Source: Ottowia thiooxydans DSM 14619
GTDB lineage: Bacteria > Pseudomonadota > Gammaproteobacteria > Burkholderiales > Burkholderiaceae_C
Length of the DNA stretch: 64,000 bases
Direction: 5' to 3'
Assembly (NCBI RefSeq): GCF_000422885.1
Contig: NZ_AUGX01000011.1
Location: forward strand, 62,001 to 126,000
Part shown: piece by piece, positions 62,020-64,000 of the stretch
Numbering within the stretch: position 1 is the first letter of the stretch
How the letters are laid out: every line of letters begins with the position of its first letter
The notes under the pieces: generated by a model
The model's database searches: none
The model's input: the letters and a program-made list of their open reading frames with translations, nothing else
What the model was told of the DNA's origin: nothing
Position numbers and translations under genes: made by a program

Positions 62020-62754
62020 TCATCCAAGCTCACGGTCGGCGTATGGGGAGATGCCGCCGAGGTCATGCGTAAGGGCCAGCGCTTGACGCTGCACCATGGG
62101 CAATAAGCGTTCCACTGCGGCTGGCGAAAACCGGTACAAGGGAATCACCAGCGAGATAGCGCCCAGAAGCCTGGTTCCGCGTGCAAAAACCGGGCACGCA
62201 ATCGCTGCGCTTTCAGGATCCCGTTCCTTGCTGGTCACCGCGTACCCTTGCTTGCGGATCTGGTCGTAGGGCTTGCCTGTCATCGCCTCATCCAACGCGA
62301 GAATCACCCGGCCTGCCGCGCCCTTGTCGAGCGGGAACATTTCACCCTCCAGCACATGTGTTCTCACAGTGCGCTGCGGCTGCACATGATGCAAGCACAC
62401 GCGCCGGTCTCCCTCCCGAACATACAGCCCCGCGCATTCCTGCGAATCCGCAGCGAGTTGTCGCAGTAGCGGCAACGCGAAATCAGCCAGGCGAAACGAC
62501 TGGCGATACATCTCCGCAAGTGGAAGCACCTTGGGGCCAACCACGTAACGCCCATCAGAGAGGCGCTTTACGAATCCAGCGGCGATCAAAGAATCCAGCA
62601 ATCGCAAGATAGTGCTCTCGTAGAGCCCTGTGGTCGTTGCCAGGACAGCCAGAGATTGGCCCTCCGGTGCGTGCTCGAATGCCTGCAGCACTGCCAGCGC
62701 GCGGTTGACTGCAGCGACACCTTCGGCCTTTTCGGGTTTGACGCTTTTTGTCAT
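62020..62754 (-). CDS. IclR-family transcriptional regulator
   Basis: A 244-residue regulator. VAAVNRALAVLQAFEHAPEG, LAVLATTTGLYESTILRLLD and GFVKRLSDGRYVVGPKVLPL are the winged helix. The effector domain has CAGLYVREGDRRVCLHHVQP, PLDKGAAGRVILA and SAAIACPVFARGTRLLGAIS. It is divergent from the thiolase-fold gene at 62846, with a strong promoter and an 8-bp inverted repeat between them, and so probably controls that operon. Confidence 0.9.
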   Translation of the reverse strand: MTKSVKPEKAEGVAAVNRALAVLQAFEHAPEGQSLAVLATTTGLYESTILRLLDSLIAAGFVKRLSDGRYVVGPKVLPLAEMYRQSFRLADFALPLLRQLAADSQECAGLYVREGDRRVCLHHVQPQRTVRTHVLEGEMFPLDKGAAGRVILALDEAMTGKPYDQIRKQGYAVTSKERDPESAAIACPVFARGTRLLGAISLVIPLYRFSPAAVERLLPMVQRQALALTHDLGGISPYADRELG

Positions 62755-62773
62755 CGTGTGAGCGTTTTAGTGG

Positions 62774-62802
62774 TTGACATCGGATTGATATGAAATTCTA
62801 AT
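62774..62802 (+). promoter_or_regulatory. Strong sigma-70-like promoter
   Basis: A perfect TTGACA (62774-62779), a 17-base spacer and TCTAAT (62797-62802, five of six) read toward the thiolase-fold gene at 62846. Confidence 0.7.
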
Positions 62803-62810
62803 ACTCAAAA

Positions 62811-62831
62811 AAATAGAAACCTCTTCTATTT
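62811..62831. promoter_or_regulatory. Candidate IclR operator
   Basis: AAATAGAA-N5-TTCTATTT is a perfect 8-bp inverted repeat placed just after the -10 element, around the transcription start, where a bound repressor would block initiation. Confidence 0.55.
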
Positions 62832-62845
62832 ATTTGAGGAATGAG

Positions 62846-64000
62846 ATGAGCATACATGGAAGGGCGTACATCGTGGGCGCCTTTGAGCATCCCACCCGCA
62901 AGGCGCCGCACACGTCGGTGGCTCAGCTGCACGCGGAAGTCGCACACGGCGCGCTGGTGGATGCCGGGTTGACGAAGGACGACGTAGACGGGTACTTTTG
63001 CTCGGCAGATGCCCCCGGCATGGGGCCGACCTCCATGGTCGAATACCTTAACCTTCGACCTCGTCATGTCGACTCGACAGACATTGGCGGAGCGTCCTAC
63101 ATCACATTGGTATCCCATGCGGCCCAGGCTATCGCTGCGGGGAAATGCAACGTCGCGCTGATCACTTTGGCAGGGCGCCCTCGTAGCGAAGGAGTCGCGA
63201 CAGGCACGACTCCCCGGGTGAGAAATCCCTCCCAGCCCGACTTCCAGTGGGAGTTTCCATACGGCATTGCCAATGCCAACGGGTACGCCTTGTGCGCCCG
63301 GCGACACATGTATGAGTACGGCACAACGAGTGAGCAGCTTGCCTGGATCAAGGTGGCCGCATCACATCATGCGCAACACAACCCGAACGCGATGCTTCGC
63401 AAGTTGGTGACGGTTGACGAGGTACTTCAATCACCAATGGTGGCAGACCCCTTGCACCGTTTGGATTGCTGTGTTGTGAGTGATGGTGGAGGCGCTCTCG
63501 TCATAGCCAGGCCCGAGATTGCGAGGAAGTTGAATCGCCCGCGGGTGAAGATTCTTGGGACTGGCGAGACCGTAAAACACACCAATGGAGGGGACATTGA
63601 TCTCACGTACTCGGGGGCGAAGTGGTCGGGCGCCCGAGCCTTCGCTGAGGCCGGTGTCACACCGCAGGACATTCAGTACGCGTCGATCTATGACAGCTTC
63701 ACCATCACCGTGTTGATGCAGCTAGAAGATTTGGGTTTTTGTGCTACAGGCAAAGGGGGGGATTTCGTCGCAGATGGCAACCTGATTTCCGGCGTAGGGC
63801 GCCTTCCGGTCAACACCGATGGTGGGGGACTATGCAACAACCATCCTGGCAACCGCGGAGGCATGACGAAAGTGATTGAGGCAGTTCGTCAACTTCGGGG
63901 TGAAGCCCATCCTGCTGTTCAAGTGGCGAACTGTTCTCTTGCGTTAGCCCAGGGTACGGGGGGTATGTTAGCCACGCGGCACGGTAGCGCCACCCTAATT
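62846..64000 (+). CDS. Thiolase-fold (SCP2/Ltp-like) protein without nucleophilic Cys, cut by window end
   Basis: An open frame of 385 codons to the right edge, starting ATG 62846 (MSIHGRAYIVGAFEHPTRKA) after GAGGA. Motifs are FCSADAPGMGPTSMVEYLNL, YASIYDSFTITVLMQLEDLG and LPVNTDGGGLCNNHPGNRGG. At the nucleophile position it has DIGGASYITLV with no Cys, and near the end LALAQGTGGMLATRHG replaces the second Cys motif. The gene is nearly complete. It resembles the protein at 48256-49413, but the HPGMYG tyrosine there is HPGNRG here. A DUF35 gene may follow outside the window. Confidence 0.88.
   Translation, partial: MSIHGRAYIVGAFEHPTRKAPHTSVAQLHAEVAHGALVDAGLTKDDVDGYFCSADAPGMGPTSMVEYLNLRPRHVDSTDIGGASYITLVSHAAQAIAAGKCNVALITLAGRPRSEGVATGTTPRVRNPSQPDFQWEFPYGIANANGYALCARRHMYEYGTTSEQLAWIKVAASHHAQHNPNAMLRKLVTVDEVLQSPMVADPLHRLDCCVVSDGGGALVIARPEIARKLNRPRVKILGTGETVKHTNGGDIDLTYSGAKWSGARAFAEAGVTPQDIQYASIYDSFTITVLMQLEDLGFCATGKGGDFVADGNLISGVGRLPVNTDGGGLCNNHPGNRGGMTKVIEAVRQLRGEAHPAVQVANCSLALAQGTGGMLATRHGSATLI

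Overview
The window reads as a chromosomal segment of a betaproteobacterium of the order Burkholderiales, most likely Comamonadaceae. The reasons are the core order folC - SPOR protein - cvpA - purF - metZ - gltX, the overall codon style, and seven separate Bug/TctC-type periplasmic solute receptors, a family hugely expanded in that order. No rRNA, IS element, integrase, CRISPR array or replication origin was found. The assignment to a family is inference from gene content only.

Layout. 1-7300: AddB/AddA-type recombination nuclease-helicase genes (the first is cut by the window edge), then a type-B carboxylesterase and a Bug receptor. 7300-14900: mixed housekeeping, namely a small membrane protein, an HI0933-like flavoprotein, OmpW, a GDSL lipoprotein, a succinate-semialdehyde dehydrogenase, a cardiolipin synthase and an ArsC/YffB-like protein. 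14932-22700: conserved core (folC, SPOR, cvpA, purF, metZ, gltX) closed by five tRNA genes (Ala, Glu, Asp, Glu, Asp) in which the Glu-Asp pair is duplicated. From about 22700 to the right edge almost everything is catabolic or regulatory accessory content, arranged as small self-contained units. Each unit has its own regulator (LysR, IclR or MarR) and usually its own Bug receptor.

The most striking unit is 32267-40082. It is a tight operon pobA-ligA-ligB-bug-rdhA with a convergent LysR gene. rdhA encodes a 1071-residue cytoplasmic reductive dehalogenase fused to its own FAD/NAD(P)H and [2Fe-2S] reductase, the architecture of the oxygen-tolerant catabolic enzymes such as BhbA of Comamonas. Together the genes suggest uptake of a halogenated 4-hydroxybenzoate, reductive removal of halogen, 3-hydroxylation to protocatechuate and 4,5-ring cleavage. 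A T-N11-A type LysR box (CTGAT-N11-ATCAG), with a shared 14-base core, occurs both upstream of pobA and directly in front of the LysR gene.

A second large unit, 40138-51899, looks like degradation of an unidentified acid through CoA thioesters: Bug receptor, CoA-transferase, an AidB-like acyl-CoA dehydrogenase, a two-subunit acyl-CoA dehydrogenase, enoyl-CoA hydratase, SDR dehydrogenase, and a thiolase-fold protein without the nucleophilic cysteine paired with a DUF35 OB-fold protein (compare Ltp2/ChsH2 aldolases). A second thiolase-fold protein of the same type runs off the right edge. Smaller units are IclR/ACAD/CoA-transferase/Bug (23711-28009), an NsrR-controlled truncated haemoglobin (28090-29561), MarR/amidohydrolase/Bug (29623-32143), LysR/SDR/fumarylacetoacetase/Bug (52890-57092) and LysR/SDR/Bug/aldehyde dehydrogenase/cupin (57181-61943).
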